Shown: positions 1-7,657 of the stretch, piece after piece | Layout of the letters: the number at the start of each line of letters is the position of its first letter | Numbering within the stretch: the stretch's first letter is position 1 | Assembly: GCA_002781265.1 (NCBI GenBank) | Contig: PETS01000118.1 | Coordinates: forward strand, 1 to 10,404 | Length of the DNA: 10,404 nt | Source: Candidatus Falkowbacteria bacterium CG02_land_8_20_14_3_00_36_14 | GTDB lineage: Bacteria > Patescibacteriota > Patescibacteriia > Patescibacteriales > UM-FILTER-36-11 | Direction of reading: 5' to 3' | The notes under the pieces: model-generated | Seen by the model: only the letters and a program-made list of their open reading frames with translations | What the model was told of the DNA's origin: nothing | The model's database searches: none | Made by a program: the position numbers and the translations under genes

Positions 1-1046
1 AACTTATTATTAATAAATATAATATTTTAAAACTATTTCCAAATAAAATAAAAAGGTTTTTTGCATTTTTAAATTTTATAAATATTGACGAAAGTTTAAA
101 TTTAAAATATATTATAATTTTTTTCGGATTGGCTGTTTTATCCGTTTTAACAACCCTATTTACGCCTTATGGACTGAAATTATATGAATTTTTAGGCGAC
201 TATTTTAAAAATACGATATATTTAAAACTTATCATGGAATGGCAATCTTTTTATTATCTGCCAATCCAATATCTGCAGTTATTATATTCAGCTTTTTTTA
301 TTATTATAATTTTATTTTCAGCCATAAAATTTTTTAATGAAGGCCGGACAAAGCCCATTAATTTGTGGGATATATCTGCGGCCGCTTTTTTCTTTTTACT
401 GGCATTTAAATCCAAAAGGAATTTCCCTTTGTTTTTTGTCTCTTCTTTCCCAATAATAGTTTATTTTTTCTCTGATTTTTTCGTCATACCGGATAAATTT
501 AAAATTAAAAATTGGCCCAAGCAATTTATTATAATAAAAATATTCCTGATTATCGCTTTATTGTTATTGTCGTTTAACCGCCTTTTAACCGCAAATTATA
601 TAGAAGATCCATTTATTTTTTTTAAAAACAGTCATCCATATAAGGCAGCGCAATATTTAAAAAAACATCCGGAATTAGATACAAATTTGCTAAGCATATA
701 TAATTGGGGCGGATACCTAATCTGGACTCTTCCGGAAAAAAAATTATTTATTGACGGCCGGCTGTCCCAATATCCTTATGCCGGGCATACTTTAATGGAA
801 GAATATTACGAATTCTATAATAAAGATAAAATTGAGGATAAAATCAATGAATATAACATTAAATTAATTTTATTAAACAGCCGGGAAGACCCATATAAAT
901 TAAACTGGATTGATAAATACTTCCTTTTGTTCAACCAGGAAAAAATTAATAAAACTGAAAATAATTTAAAAAATTATTTAGACGGTTCCAGCGGCTGGAA
1001 GGTGCTGTACCGCGATGATGTAGCCACTGTTTATTCAAGATTATGA
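1..1046 (+). CDS. GT-C-like multi-spanning membrane protein, 3' part only (5' end outside window)
   Basis: The reading frame is open from the first complete codon (position 3) to the TGA at 1044-1046, giving 347 residues with no stop. The TTG at 129 is therefore an internal leucine codon, and the real start lies left of the window. The visible part has about five hydrophobic segments, then a soluble C-terminal region of about 140 residues. Counting from the codon at 3, readable landmarks are LFTPYG (about 52-57), IMEWQS (77-82), KRNFPLF (138-144), YNWGGYLIW (233-241) and LFIDGR (248-253). The pairing of an NPYG/EWxS loop, an RNxPLF helix and a C-terminal WGGYL...FIDGR signature is, from memory, typical of uncharacterised bacterial membrane proteins related to GT-C glycosyltransferases. 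The N-terminal loop that would carry the catalytic acidic pair is not in the window, so activity cannot be judged. It overlaps the next gene by ATGA, implying translational coupling. Specific substrate unknown. Confidence 0.8.
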   Translation, partial: LIINKYNILKLFPNKIKRFFAFLNFINIDESLNLKYIIIFFGLAVLSVLTTLFTPYGLKLYEFLGDYFKNTIYLKLIMEWQSFYYLPIQYLQLLYSAFFIIIILFSAIKFFNEGRTKPINLWDISAAAFFFLLAFKSKRNFPLFFVSSFPIIVYFFSDFFVIPDKFKIKNWPKQFIIIKIFLIIALLLLSFNRLLTANYIEDPFIFFKNSHPYKAAQYLKKHPELDTNLLSIYNWGGYLIWTLPEKKLFIDGRLSQYPYAGHTLMEEYYEFYNKDKIEDKINEYNIKLILLNSREDPYKLNWIDKYFLLFNQEKINKTENNLKNYLDGSSGWKVLYRDDVATVYSRL

Positions 1047-2425
1047 AATTATTTAATAATATAAAAATAAGCGTAAAACACTTCTGGCTGCTGATTTTAT
1101 TTTTATTAACCGCTTTATTGCACAGTAGCCATGTTATTAACAGCGACGAAGGCTTAACGCTCTCTGTGGCGTGGGATATTTTTAATAACAAGGAATTATA
1201 TATTGATATTTTTGAATTCGTGGCCCCGGGCAGCTTTTACGCGATATTTTGGATTTGGAAAATATTCGGCGCCAGTTATTTTTCCGCTAAACTATTTTCC
1301 ATTATAATAATTTATTTTTGCGCTTTTGGCATTCATGAAATAAGTGAACGCTTAACGTTGTCTAAATATTCTTTTTTAGCGCCTTTTATTTTTGTAGTGT
1401 CTTCGGCTTACTGGCCGATAATAAATTACCATATTTATAATATATTTTTTATAATCTGGGCCCTATATTTCTTTATTAAATTATTAAAAGACAATTCTAA
1501 AAAAAATGCTATATTCAGCGGAATTTTAACTGGAATAGCTATTTTATTTTTGCAGCCCCGAGGCATAATTTTTCTTTCGACGCTATCTTTCTTCTTGATA
1601 ATTTTATTATTTAAAGAAAAAAAATTAATTTGGCTAAAGCTGAATTTATATTATCTATTCTTTTCTATTTTGCCGGTAACTTTATTATTACTAAAATGGC
1701 CGGCTACTCTTCTCTGGAATAATTTAATTATTTTTCCCATATTCAATTATTCTAAAATTGCCAGCGTGCCGTTTAATTTATTGATTATATTCTTAATTAT
1801 CACCTTGGCTGCTTTTTGGCTGTTGAGAAATAATAAATCAAAAAAAATATGGCTGCTTGTTTATATCCAATTAGCGCTTCTTCTTTCTTCCGCTCCGCTC
1901 GCCGACCATTTCCATATATTAATAATCATCTTCCCGCTTTATTGCCTTTTGCCTTTGCTTATAAATAAAATCAATAATTTTAATTTTTTTTACTCTAAAA
2001 CTTTTTTTCTGCTTTTAATTATGACCGTATTTTTTATTATTTGGCCGTCTTTTATTTATTTTAAATATTTTCCGCCATTTTTTTCAATTAAAAATTATAA
2101 ATTTATTGATTATATTAAAGATAATTGCCGCCAATCAAAATATTTATATTCGGGCCCGTTTTACCCAAGCATTTATTTTGAAACCAAAAAACTTAACCCC
2201 ACGCCTTATCCCTGGCTGATAACCAACCACCACACCGAAAAGCAATTTCAGGAAGCCAGGCAATATTTGGAAAAAAATAAGCCGGAGTGCTCGGTTTTAA
2301 ATTATGCCATGGTGGAAAAATACCGATATGACAGAAATAATCCGGTTGATAATTTTATTATAGAGAATTATCATTTTGCTTATAAAGATTATAATATTTT
2401 AATATATAAATTAAACGAGGATTAA
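1043..2425 (+). CDS. GT-C family (PMT/ArnT-like, family 39-type) membrane glycosyltransferase
   Basis: This 460-residue protein is predicted to transfer a sugar from a lipid-phosphate donor on the outer face of the cytoplasmic membrane. The sequence shows a short N-terminal helix (about 13-27) followed by a loop with Ser-Asp-Glu-Gly at 34-37; Asp35/Glu36 occupy the place of the catalytic acidic motif of the first extracytoplasmic loop in GT-C enzymes. The loop continues with a FEFVAPGSFY stretch (57-66), like the 'hxxPGxxY' region of family 39 proteins. Some nine or ten further hydrophobic helices run to about residue 345, followed by a soluble C-terminal domain of about 110 residues rich in Tyr and Asn. 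The start is the ATG overlapping the previous stop as ATGA; no Shine-Dalgarno precedes it, so re-initiation after the upstream gene is likely. The family is fairly secure; the acceptor and donor sugars cannot be told. Confidence 0.85.
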   Translation: MKLFNNIKISVKHFWLLILFLLTALLHSSHVINSDEGLTLSVAWDIFNNKELYIDIFEFVAPGSFYAIFWIWKIFGASYFSAKLFSIIIIYFCAFGIHEISERLTLSKYSFLAPFIFVVSSAYWPIINYHIYNIFFIIWALYFFIKLLKDNSKKNAIFSGILTGIAILFLQPRGIIFLSTLSFFLIILLFKEKKLIWLKLNLYYLFFSILPVTLLLLKWPATLLWNNLIIFPIFNYSKIASVPFNLLIIFLIITLAAFWLLRNNKSKKIWLLVYIQLALLLSSAPLADHFHILIIIFPLYCLLPLLINKINNFNFFYSKTFFLLLIMTVFFIIWPSFIYFKYFPPFFSIKNYKFIDYIKDNCRQSKYLYSGPFYPSIYFETKKLNPTPYPWLITNHHTEKQFQEARQYLEKNKPECSVLNYAMVEKYRYDRNNPVDNFIIENYHFAYKDYNILIYKLNED

Positions 2426-2449
2426 ATATTTTGTTGTTAAAAAAACTTT

Positions 2450-3736
2450 ATGAAAATTATTTTTACTAAAAAATTAATTATCTTGTTTATTATTATATAT
2501 TTTATAATCACCCCTACTGTTTCTTTAATGCTTAATAATATTAATGCTGGTGAGCAACAGTATTCTTTTCTAGCCAATTCTTTTTTGAAACTAAAAACTT
2601 ATTTTATTGATAATACAATATTTTTACCAAAGGCTGAATATTTATCTGATGTAACATTCTATGAAGGTAAATATTATTGGCCAGGGGGACCATTCCCGGC
2701 AGTAATTCTTATGCTTTTTGTTTGGCTTTTCGGTTTATTTAATTTATTCTTTTTCCAAGGATATTTACAGATTTTTTTAATAATATTCATTTTATATTTT
2801 TGTTATCTACTGGCTCAAAGAATCGGCTTTGCCAAGTATGATGCCATGTTTCTAACCATCGCTTTTTATGCCGCCTCTATGTTCATCGGCGTAGCGGTCC
2901 GGCCCTGGAGCTGGTATTTTGCCCAAGTAGTAACGGTATTTCTTCTTTTGGCTTCTTTTGTTGAATATTATAATAAAAAACGCTATTGGCTGATAGGCAT
3001 AATATTCGGTTTGACGGCCCTAACCAGAATAACGGCCGGAATCGGCATAGTTTTTTTTATTATGGAAATATTATTTTTTAATAAAGAAAACAAAAAAATA
3101 AAAAAATTAGCGCAATTGATTCTGCCATTTATTTTTATTGCCGGCTTGATTTTCCCCTATAATTATATTCGTTTTGGCAATGTATTTGAGCAGGGATATT
3201 CTAAGCAAATAATCGGGCGGCCACAGCATCAAATAGATTACAATGAAAATCCTTTGGTTAAAGCGCGAAATTATGGTATGCTTAGCGCCGTCCATATTCC
3301 CAGTAATCTTTATTACTCTCTTTTGGCCGCTCCCATCCCTATTTTTAAAGACAACATATCGCATGTGCTTAAATTCCCGTTTATCACGTCAAATCCATGG
3401 GGTATGAGCATATTTATCACCTCTCCTTATTTAATCTATCTTTTCTTTTTAAAAAATAAAGACAAGCTGTCTTATTTATTGTTCATCACTGCTATATCAA
3501 TTGCCATACCCATATTTATGTATTATGGCATTGGCTATGTGTCTTTCGGCTACCGCTACGGCCTTGACTTTTTCCCCTTTTTATTTATTTTATTTATGAG
3601 AAATTACCATTATCAATACGGCCGGCTTTCTAATAAATTAAAATTTTTAATTATTCTTTCCGGTTTTATAAATTTATATCTCTACTTGGGATATAATTAT
3701 AATTATTTATTAATAAATAATTATAATTTATGCTAA
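2450..3736 (+). CDS. GT-C-like polytopic membrane protein, probable glycosyltransferase
   Basis: A 428-residue protein that is hydrophobic almost throughout, with about ten predicted membrane helices. The first helix (8-27) is followed by a loop with GEQQYSFLANSFL (34-46) and DVTFYEGKYYWPGGPFPAV (67-85). This arrangement (acidic residue near QxY, then DxxxxxGxYYxPxGPxPA) recurs in a group of uncharacterised bacterial GT-C-like proteins. Later landmarks are LTRITAGI (190-197), YNYIRFGNVFEQGY (237-250) and FGYRYGLDFFPF (366-377), again typical of that group. Unlike its neighbours it has no Asp-Glu pair in the first loop; Glu35 is the nearest candidate acid, so donor type or catalysis may differ. 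It starts 24 bases after the previous stop, without a Shine-Dalgarno, and its last 14 codons contain a perfect A/T palindrome reaching to the next start. Family assignment moderately sure; substrate unknown. Confidence 0.78.
   Translation: MKIIFTKKLIILFIIIYFIITPTVSLMLNNINAGEQQYSFLANSFLKLKTYFIDNTIFLPKAEYLSDVTFYEGKYYWPGGPFPAVILMLFVWLFGLFNLFFFQGYLQIFLIIFILYFCYLLAQRIGFAKYDAMFLTIAFYAASMFIGVAVRPWSWYFAQVVTVFLLLASFVEYYNKKRYWLIGIIFGLTALTRITAGIGIVFFIMEILFFNKENKKIKKLAQLILPFIFIAGLIFPYNYIRFGNVFEQGYSKQIIGRPQHQIDYNENPLVKARNYGMLSAVHIPSNLYYSLLAAPIPIFKDNISHVLKFPFITSNPWGMSIFITSPYLIYLFFLKNKDKLSYLLFITAISIAIPIFMYYGIGYVSFGYRYGLDFFPFLFILFMRNYHYQYGRLSNKLKFLIILSGFINLYLYLGYNYNYLLINNYNLC
3695..3728. repeat. 34-base perfect palindrome, A/T only, at gene junction
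   Basis: Seventeen bases on each side of the axis between 3711 and 3712 pair without mismatch; the first mismatch is 3694/3729. The palindrome encodes the Tyr/Asn/Leu-rich tail of the upstream membrane protein and ends one base before the ATG at 3730. In RNA it could form a stem of about 15 A-U pairs with a UUAA loop, placing the next start codon at the foot of the hairpin. It may be a translational-coupling structure or a chance product of very A/T-rich DNA. Confidence 0.7.
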
Positions 3737-5394
3737 TGCCCTTATCATCTCTGAAAAATAAAATATTGGTATCAAAAAATTATGAAAAAATCTTTCTATT
3801 AATAATAATTTTATTTATCATTATCGTACGCATTAACACACTTAGCCTTCCCCTGGAGCACGACGAGGGTGAATACGCTTATATGGGACAGCTTATTTTA
3901 GAAAAAATCCCTCCTTATAAATTAGCTTATAATATGAAATTTCCCGGAACCTACATTATGTACGCCATTATTATGCGGCTATTCGGCGAATCTACCGCCG
4001 GCATTCATGTTGGCCTTTTATTTGTTAATATTATAAACATTCTTTTGGTTTATAAATTAACGAAAATTCTGGCTAATAAGTTCTGCGCGCCTTACGCGGC
4101 GGCCATTTATGGGATTCTAACATTAGGTCCGGAAATGATTGGCTCTACCGCTCACGCCACTCATTTTGTTACCATATTCGCTTTATCGGGAATAATTATA
4201 TTATTAACAGCTATTAATAAAAATAAATTGCCTTTATTTTTTTTATCAGGAATATTTTTAGGGCTATCTGTTATTATGAAACAATCGGGAATATTTTTCC
4301 CCTTATTCGGTATAGCGATAATAATTAGTAATTATTTATTTGACATTGATAAAAATAAAAAAAATCTTTTTTTTAAAACATTATATTTTGTGTTGGGGAT
4401 ATTAGCGCCAATTATATTTCTCTTTTTATTAATGTATTGGCTGGGCGTATTTGATAAATTTTGGTTCTGGACTTTTAATTATTTACAGAAATACTCTTCT
4501 ATTATATTTGGATTAACTTATTTGGAAATAATATTATACATATTTCATGAATTTAATTTTGTTATTGGCAATTTATTAATTTGGTGGTTTTTTGCCTTAA
4601 TCGGTGGAATTTTCTTAATAAAAAGTGATAAATTTATGAGAATAACTAAAATAAATATTTTATTTTTTCTCCTTTTTTCATTATTAACCGTAATTCCCGG
4701 ATTTTATTTTCGGCCTCATTATTTTGTAACTTTCGCCCCGGCTTTATCAATATTAATAGCTATTTTTTTCTTTTTTATATATAATAAAATAATTCATTTT
4801 TATAAAAAATCTTGTGCGGAAAAAATCATAATGGCTTTGTTTATTTCTTTTCTAATACCTTATATAATATTAAACTATCAGTATTTTTTTACCGAAGATA
4901 CTAATCAGCTGTCTAAAAATTTTTATGTTAACAACGCATTTTCCGAATCAATTGCCATAGCTGATTTTATCAATTCCCATTCAGATCCAGCTGATAAAAT
5001 TGCTGTTTTTGGGTCAGAACCGCAGATTTACTTTTACGCTCAGCGCCAATCCGCTACCGGCTATATCTATACTTACGGCTTGATGGAAGAACAAGATTAC
5101 GCCTTGAATATGCAAAAAGAAATGATTAGCGAGATAGAAACGTCAAAGCCAAAATTTATTATATCTATTTATATTGCAAATTCCTGGAATATATCACCAA
5201 ATTCCAATTTGTATATATTTGACTGGTTTAATAAATATACAAATGAAAATTATCAATTAGCCGGCATTGTTGATTTGTTTAATAATAAAAATACTGTCTA
5301 TAAATGGTATAATGAAATAAACAACTATCAATTAAAACCATATAATTATATTTTAATTTTTGAAAAAAAGGGGTTAATTATAAATTATCTATGA
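3730..5394 (+). CDS. Family 39-type GT-C glycosyltransferase (PMT_2-like) with C-terminal soluble domain
   Basis: This 554-residue membrane enzyme is predicted to use a polyprenyl-phosphate sugar donor to glycosylate an extracytoplasmic acceptor. After one N-terminal helix (about 21-38) comes LEHDEGEYAYMGQ (42-54), with the acidic pair Asp45/Glu46 expected of GT-C catalysis, then PPYKLAYNMKFPGTYIMYA (61-79), the classic PxY...K.PGtY pattern of this subfamily. About ten more helices follow, including a FRPHYF motif (327-332). From about residue 385 a soluble region holds ADKIAVFGSEPQIYFYAQR (421-439) and PKFIISIYIANSW (474-486), matching the C-terminal domain usual for these proteins. The ATG at 3730 overlaps the previous gene by seven bases; the in-frame ATG at 3736 (TAATG junction) is an equally possible start that removes only two residues. 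No Shine-Dalgarno. It is the best-conserved GT-C member of the cluster. Confidence 0.88.
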   Translation: MLMPLSSLKNKILVSKNYEKIFLLIIILFIIIVRINTLSLPLEHDEGEYAYMGQLILEKIPPYKLAYNMKFPGTYIMYAIIMRLFGESTAGIHVGLLFVNIINILLVYKLTKILANKFCAPYAAAIYGILTLGPEMIGSTAHATHFVTIFALSGIIILLTAINKNKLPLFFLSGIFLGLSVIMKQSGIFFPLFGIAIIISNYLFDIDKNKKNLFFKTLYFVLGILAPIIFLFLLMYWLGVFDKFWFWTFNYLQKYSSIIFGLTYLEIILYIFHEFNFVIGNLLIWWFFALIGGIFLIKSDKFMRITKINILFFLLFSLLTVIPGFYFRPHYFVTFAPALSILIAIFFFFIYNKIIHFYKKSCAEKIIMALFISFLIPYIILNYQYFFTEDTNQLSKNFYVNNAFSESIAIADFINSHSDPADKIAVFGSEPQIYFYAQRQSATGYIYTYGLMEEQDYALNMQKEMISEIETSKPKFIISIYIANSWNISPNSNLYIFDWFNKYTNENYQLAGIVDLFNNKNTVYKWYNEINNYQLKPYNYILIFEKKGLIINYL

Positions 5395-6146
5395 TGCAAA
5401 ATAAAAAAGTGGCGGTGGTAATGCCCGCTTATAACGCCGCTAAAACGCTTTTAAAAACTTATAATAAAATTCCGCATAATATTGTTGATGATATTATTTT
5501 AGTGGATGACAAAAGTTCTGATGACACCATTGCCGAAGCAAAAAAATTAAATTTAAAATTATACGTCCATAATAAAAACAAAGGCTACGGGGGCAATCAA
5601 AAAACTTGTTACCGGCAAGCTTTAAACGCCGGAGCGGATATAGTAGTGATGCTTCATCCGGATTACCAATACAACCCGGCTTTGATAACCGCTATGAGCT
5701 CATTAATCGCGGAAGGCATTTATGATGTGGTGTTGGGCTCAAGAATATTAGGCGGAAAATCAATCAGAAACGGCATGCCTTTTTACAAATATATCGCCAA
5801 TCGGTTTTTAACATTTATTGAAAACTTGATGGTCGGGGAAAAATTATCCGAATACCATACTGGCTACCGGGTGTTTTCAAGAGAAGTATTGGAAAATCTT
5901 CCCCTATTGGAAAATTCTGATGATTTTTTATTTGACAACCAGATGCTACTACAGGCAATTTATTTTGGATTTAAAGTCGGCGAAATAAGCTGTCCGACAC
6001 GGTATGAAGCCGATTCTTCTTCTATAAATCTTGTTAGAAGTATTAAATACGGCTTAGGCGTATTGTGGACCGCTCTTCAATTCATAATTGCTAAAAGCGG
6101 ATTAATAAAAATTTCCATCTTTGATAAAAATGGAAAAAAACTATAA
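5391..6146 (+). CDS. Family 2 glycosyltransferase, DPM/DPG-synthase-like
   Basis: A 251-residue soluble GT-A-fold enzyme expected to move a sugar from a nucleotide donor to a lipid phosphate or related acceptor on the cytoplasmic side. Visible motifs are VVMPAYNA (9-16), the nucleotide-binding acidic pair at Asp39-Asp40, GYGGNQKTCY (65-74), LHPDYQYNP (88-96) holding Asp91 at the DxD-equivalent position, GSR (116-118) and EYHTGYRVFSRE (154-165). The HPDYQY plus GYGGNQ combination marks a common bacterial subgroup annotated as dolichol-phosphate mannosyl/glucosyltransferase-like. There is no C-terminal membrane pair, unlike GtrB/ArnC-type enzymes, so membrane contact is probably peripheral. It overlaps the GT-C gene by ATGA; the immediately following ATG at 5394 is an alternative start. 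A GGGG run at 5370-5373 is too distant to act as a good ribosome site. The sugar transferred is unknown. Confidence 0.9.
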   Translation: MMQNKKVAVVMPAYNAAKTLLKTYNKIPHNIVDDIILVDDKSSDDTIAEAKKLNLKLYVHNKNKGYGGNQKTCYRQALNAGADIVVMLHPDYQYNPALITAMSSLIAEGIYDVVLGSRILGGKSIRNGMPFYKYIANRFLTFIENLMVGEKLSEYHTGYRVFSREVLENLPLLENSDDFLFDNQMLLQAIYFGFKVGEISCPTRYEADSSSINLVRSIKYGLGVLWTALQFIIAKSGLIKISIFDKNGKKL

Positions 6147-6154
6147 ATTAAATT

Positions 6155-6880
6155 ATGCATTTATCCGTAATTGTTCCGGCATTTAATGAAGAAAAAAATC
6201 TAGAAAAAAATATTAAAAAATTTAATAATTTTTTAAGCAAACAGCCCTATGACTATGAAATTATAATCGTTAATGACGGCTCCATTGATAAAACAGAAGA
6301 GATTGCCCGAAAGCTATCATCGCAAATTAATAAAATAAAATTAATAAACTATAAAATAAACAGAGGCAAGGGCTTCGCTGTCCGCCAAGGACTGTTTGCC
6401 GGCCAAGGCCAGTATCGGCTCTTCATTGATGCTGATAATGCAACTCCAATTAACCATATTAATAAAGCTTGGCCTTTGTTTAAAAAGGGCTATGATATTA
6501 TTATAGGAAGCAGAAATCCTAAAGACGCGGAAGGGGCGCGCCAAGTGGTAAAGCAGATATTTTGGAAAAGATTTTTAGGCATTAGCGGCAATTATTTTAT
6601 TAAAGCGCTAGCGGTTAAAGGTATTTGGGATACCCAATGCGGATTTAAAATATTTACAAAAAAAGCTGTTAAAGACATAATTCCAAAAACCAAAATCAAT
6701 CGCTGGGCCCTTGATGTAGAAATACTGGCTATTGCCCAAAATTCTAGTTATAAAATTGGAATTATTCCTGTTTATTGGAAAAATAATCCCCCTAGCCGAG
6801 TCGGCATTATTGGCTACTTTATTACCTTAAAAGAAGTTATAAAAATAAAATGGAATTTAACGAGAGGCCGATATAAATAA
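6155..6880 (+). CDS. Family 2 glycosyltransferase, ALG5-like (polyprenyl-phosphate glucosyltransferase type)
   Basis: A 241-residue protein of the GT-A fold. In order it shows VPAFNEE (7-13), IIVNDGS (37-43), NRGKGFAVRQG (69-79), DADNAT (92-97, DxD-type metal/nucleotide site), GSR (118-120), WDTQCGFKIF (158-167) and RWALDVEIL (183-191). NRGKG, DADxAT and DTQCGFK together are the signature of the ALG5 dolichyl-phosphate beta-glucosyltransferase branch; in bacteria the lipid would be undecaprenyl or another polyprenyl phosphate. There is no N-terminal membrane helix such as eukaryotic ALG5 has. It begins eight bases after the preceding GT2 gene and closes the operon; eight bases beyond its stop lies the stop of a convergent gene. 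The inferred role is to make the lipid-linked sugar used by the GT-C enzymes upstream. Family is secure; the exact sugar is inference. Confidence 0.9.
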   Translation: MHLSVIVPAFNEEKNLEKNIKKFNNFLSKQPYDYEIIIVNDGSIDKTEEIARKLSSQINKIKLINYKINRGKGFAVRQGLFAGQGQYRLFIDADNATPINHINKAWPLFKKGYDIIIGSRNPKDAEGARQVVKQIFWKRFLGISGNYFIKALAVKGIWDTQCGFKIFTKKAVKDIIPKTKINRWALDVEILAIAQNSSYKIGIIPVYWKNNPPSRVGIIGYFITLKEVIKIKWNLTRGRYK

Positions 6881-6888
6881 GACAAAAA

Positions 6889-7641
6889 TTATCTTCTTAA
6901 AATAACATAATAATTATACTTATCCTGATAAAACTTGGCTATTTTTAAATCAGCTTTTTTTATTATTTTTTTTAGCCCGAATTTAGTGAAAGCGTGATAA
7001 TAACGCCGGCTAACCGCTTCGCCCCGCGAATTTTTCCAAGCAAATAGAATATCGCCAAAATCTCCAGAAATTCGCAAAGCGGAATCGGGATCCCGACTAA
7101 TACGTCGGGACATTAATCCGCTTTTACTAATAAACTTTAAAAAAGAATATTTAATTATCAATTTTCTATATCTTTTCTGCCTCCATAAATTCCAGACGGT
7201 TAAAATTATTTTGCCATCTGGTTTTATTTTATTTTTTAACTGCTTCAAAGCTAATATCCGTAAATCTTTCCCTGGAATATGATGTAGCACGGCAATACAA
7301 AAAACGTAATCAAATTTTTTGTTAATAATTTTATCTAAATCAAAAATGTCGGCAATTTTAAATTGGAAATTAGCAGCCTTTAATTTTTTTTTAGCGACAT
7401 TTATTAATTTTTCGCTTGCGTCAACTCCTAAATACCAAACATTTTTATCTTTAAACGTTTTCACCAGCCGGCCGTTGCCACAGCCAATATCCAAAATTCT
7501 GTCGTCGTCTTTTACCATATCCGCCAGTTTAATTAATTCCGGCCATAAATATTTTTTTCTGGTCTCGTTAAAATCATCCGCAATCTCCTCATAATTGCGC
7601 TTGACAATTTCCAATAATTTTCCTTGCATTTGTTTGTCCAT
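6889..7641 (-). CDS. Class I SAM-dependent methyltransferase, Trm9/ALKBH8-like
   Basis: A 250-residue soluble methyltransferase. Counting from the chosen start, it has YEEIADDFNETR (17-28), the SAM motif I LDIGCGNG (50-57), an acidic end of strand 2 in GVD (72-74), IAVLHHI (116-122) and LTVWN (147-151). Its C-terminal part has GDILFAWK (196-203), RRYYHAF (212-218) and KYNYYVIL (241-248). The first block resembles YNEIATHFSQTR of yeast Trm9, and the terminal RYYH plus aromatic-rich end match the Trm9/ALKBH8 methyltransferase domain, which finishes the mcm5U wobble modification with Trm112. Residues 173-189 are encoded by a G/C-rich palindrome where family members vary in length. The frame also opens at an ATG at 7659, but those six codons lie partly inside the inverted-repeat end of the upstream element, so I prefer 7641; ATG 7629 is also possible. 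It lies downstream of recQ on the same strand, separated by that element. tRNA substrate is inference. Confidence 0.85.
   Translation of the reverse strand: MDKQMQGKLLEIVKRNYEEIADDFNETRKKYLWPELIKLADMVKDDDRILDIGCGNGRLVKTFKDKNVWYLGVDASEKLINVAKKKLKAANFQFKIADIFDLDKIINKKFDYVFCIAVLHHIPGKDLRILALKQLKNKIKPDGKIILTVWNLWRQKRYRKLIIKYSFLKFISKSGLMSRRISRDPDSALRISGDFGDILFAWKNSRGEAVSRRYYHAFTKFGLKKIIKKADLKIAKFYQDKYNYYVILRR
7076..7124. repeat. Palindromic unit embedded in the methyltransferase coding sequence
   Basis: The outer arms AAAGCGGA (7076-7083) and TCCGCTTT (7117-7124) pair, as do the inner arms TCCCGAC (7091-7097) and GTCGGGA (7104-7110) around the loop TAATAC. A perfect 12-base palindrome (7085-7096) also lies in the left half and would compete with the long hairpin. 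The unit is clearly richer in G/C than its surroundings and is translated in frame as residues 173-189 of the methyltransferase (Arg/Ser/Asp-rich). It looks like an inserted palindromic repeat comparable in kind to the Rickettsia palindromic elements, though no second copy is present in the window to prove mobility. Confidence 0.65.
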
Positions 7642-7657
7642 AGATAAAATAATTGTC

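Noticed and set aside
129..131. TTG as start of a 305-residue protein
   Set aside because: The same frame is open without stops back to position 3 with in-character sequence, so the TTG is internal and the gene enters from the left edge.
946..1191. Antisense frame of 81 residues
   Set aside because: It lies across two well-supported GT-C genes and shows no motif or ribosome site.
3107..3364. Antisense frame of 85 residues
   Set aside because: It is fully inside the 2450-3736 gene with no recognisable protein features.
6341..6544. Antisense frame of 67 residues
   Set aside because: It mirrors the conserved NRGKG and DADNAT segments of the GT2 gene.
6870..6910. Terminator between the convergent GT2 and methyltransferase genes
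   Set aside because: Only a weak AAGA/TCTT pairing with a long loop is present in and around the 8-base gap; no stable stem with a T-run.
7319..7594. Plus-strand frame of 91 residues opposite the methyltransferase
   Set aside because: It mirrors the conserved SAM-binding region of the methyltransferase; no independent coding signal.
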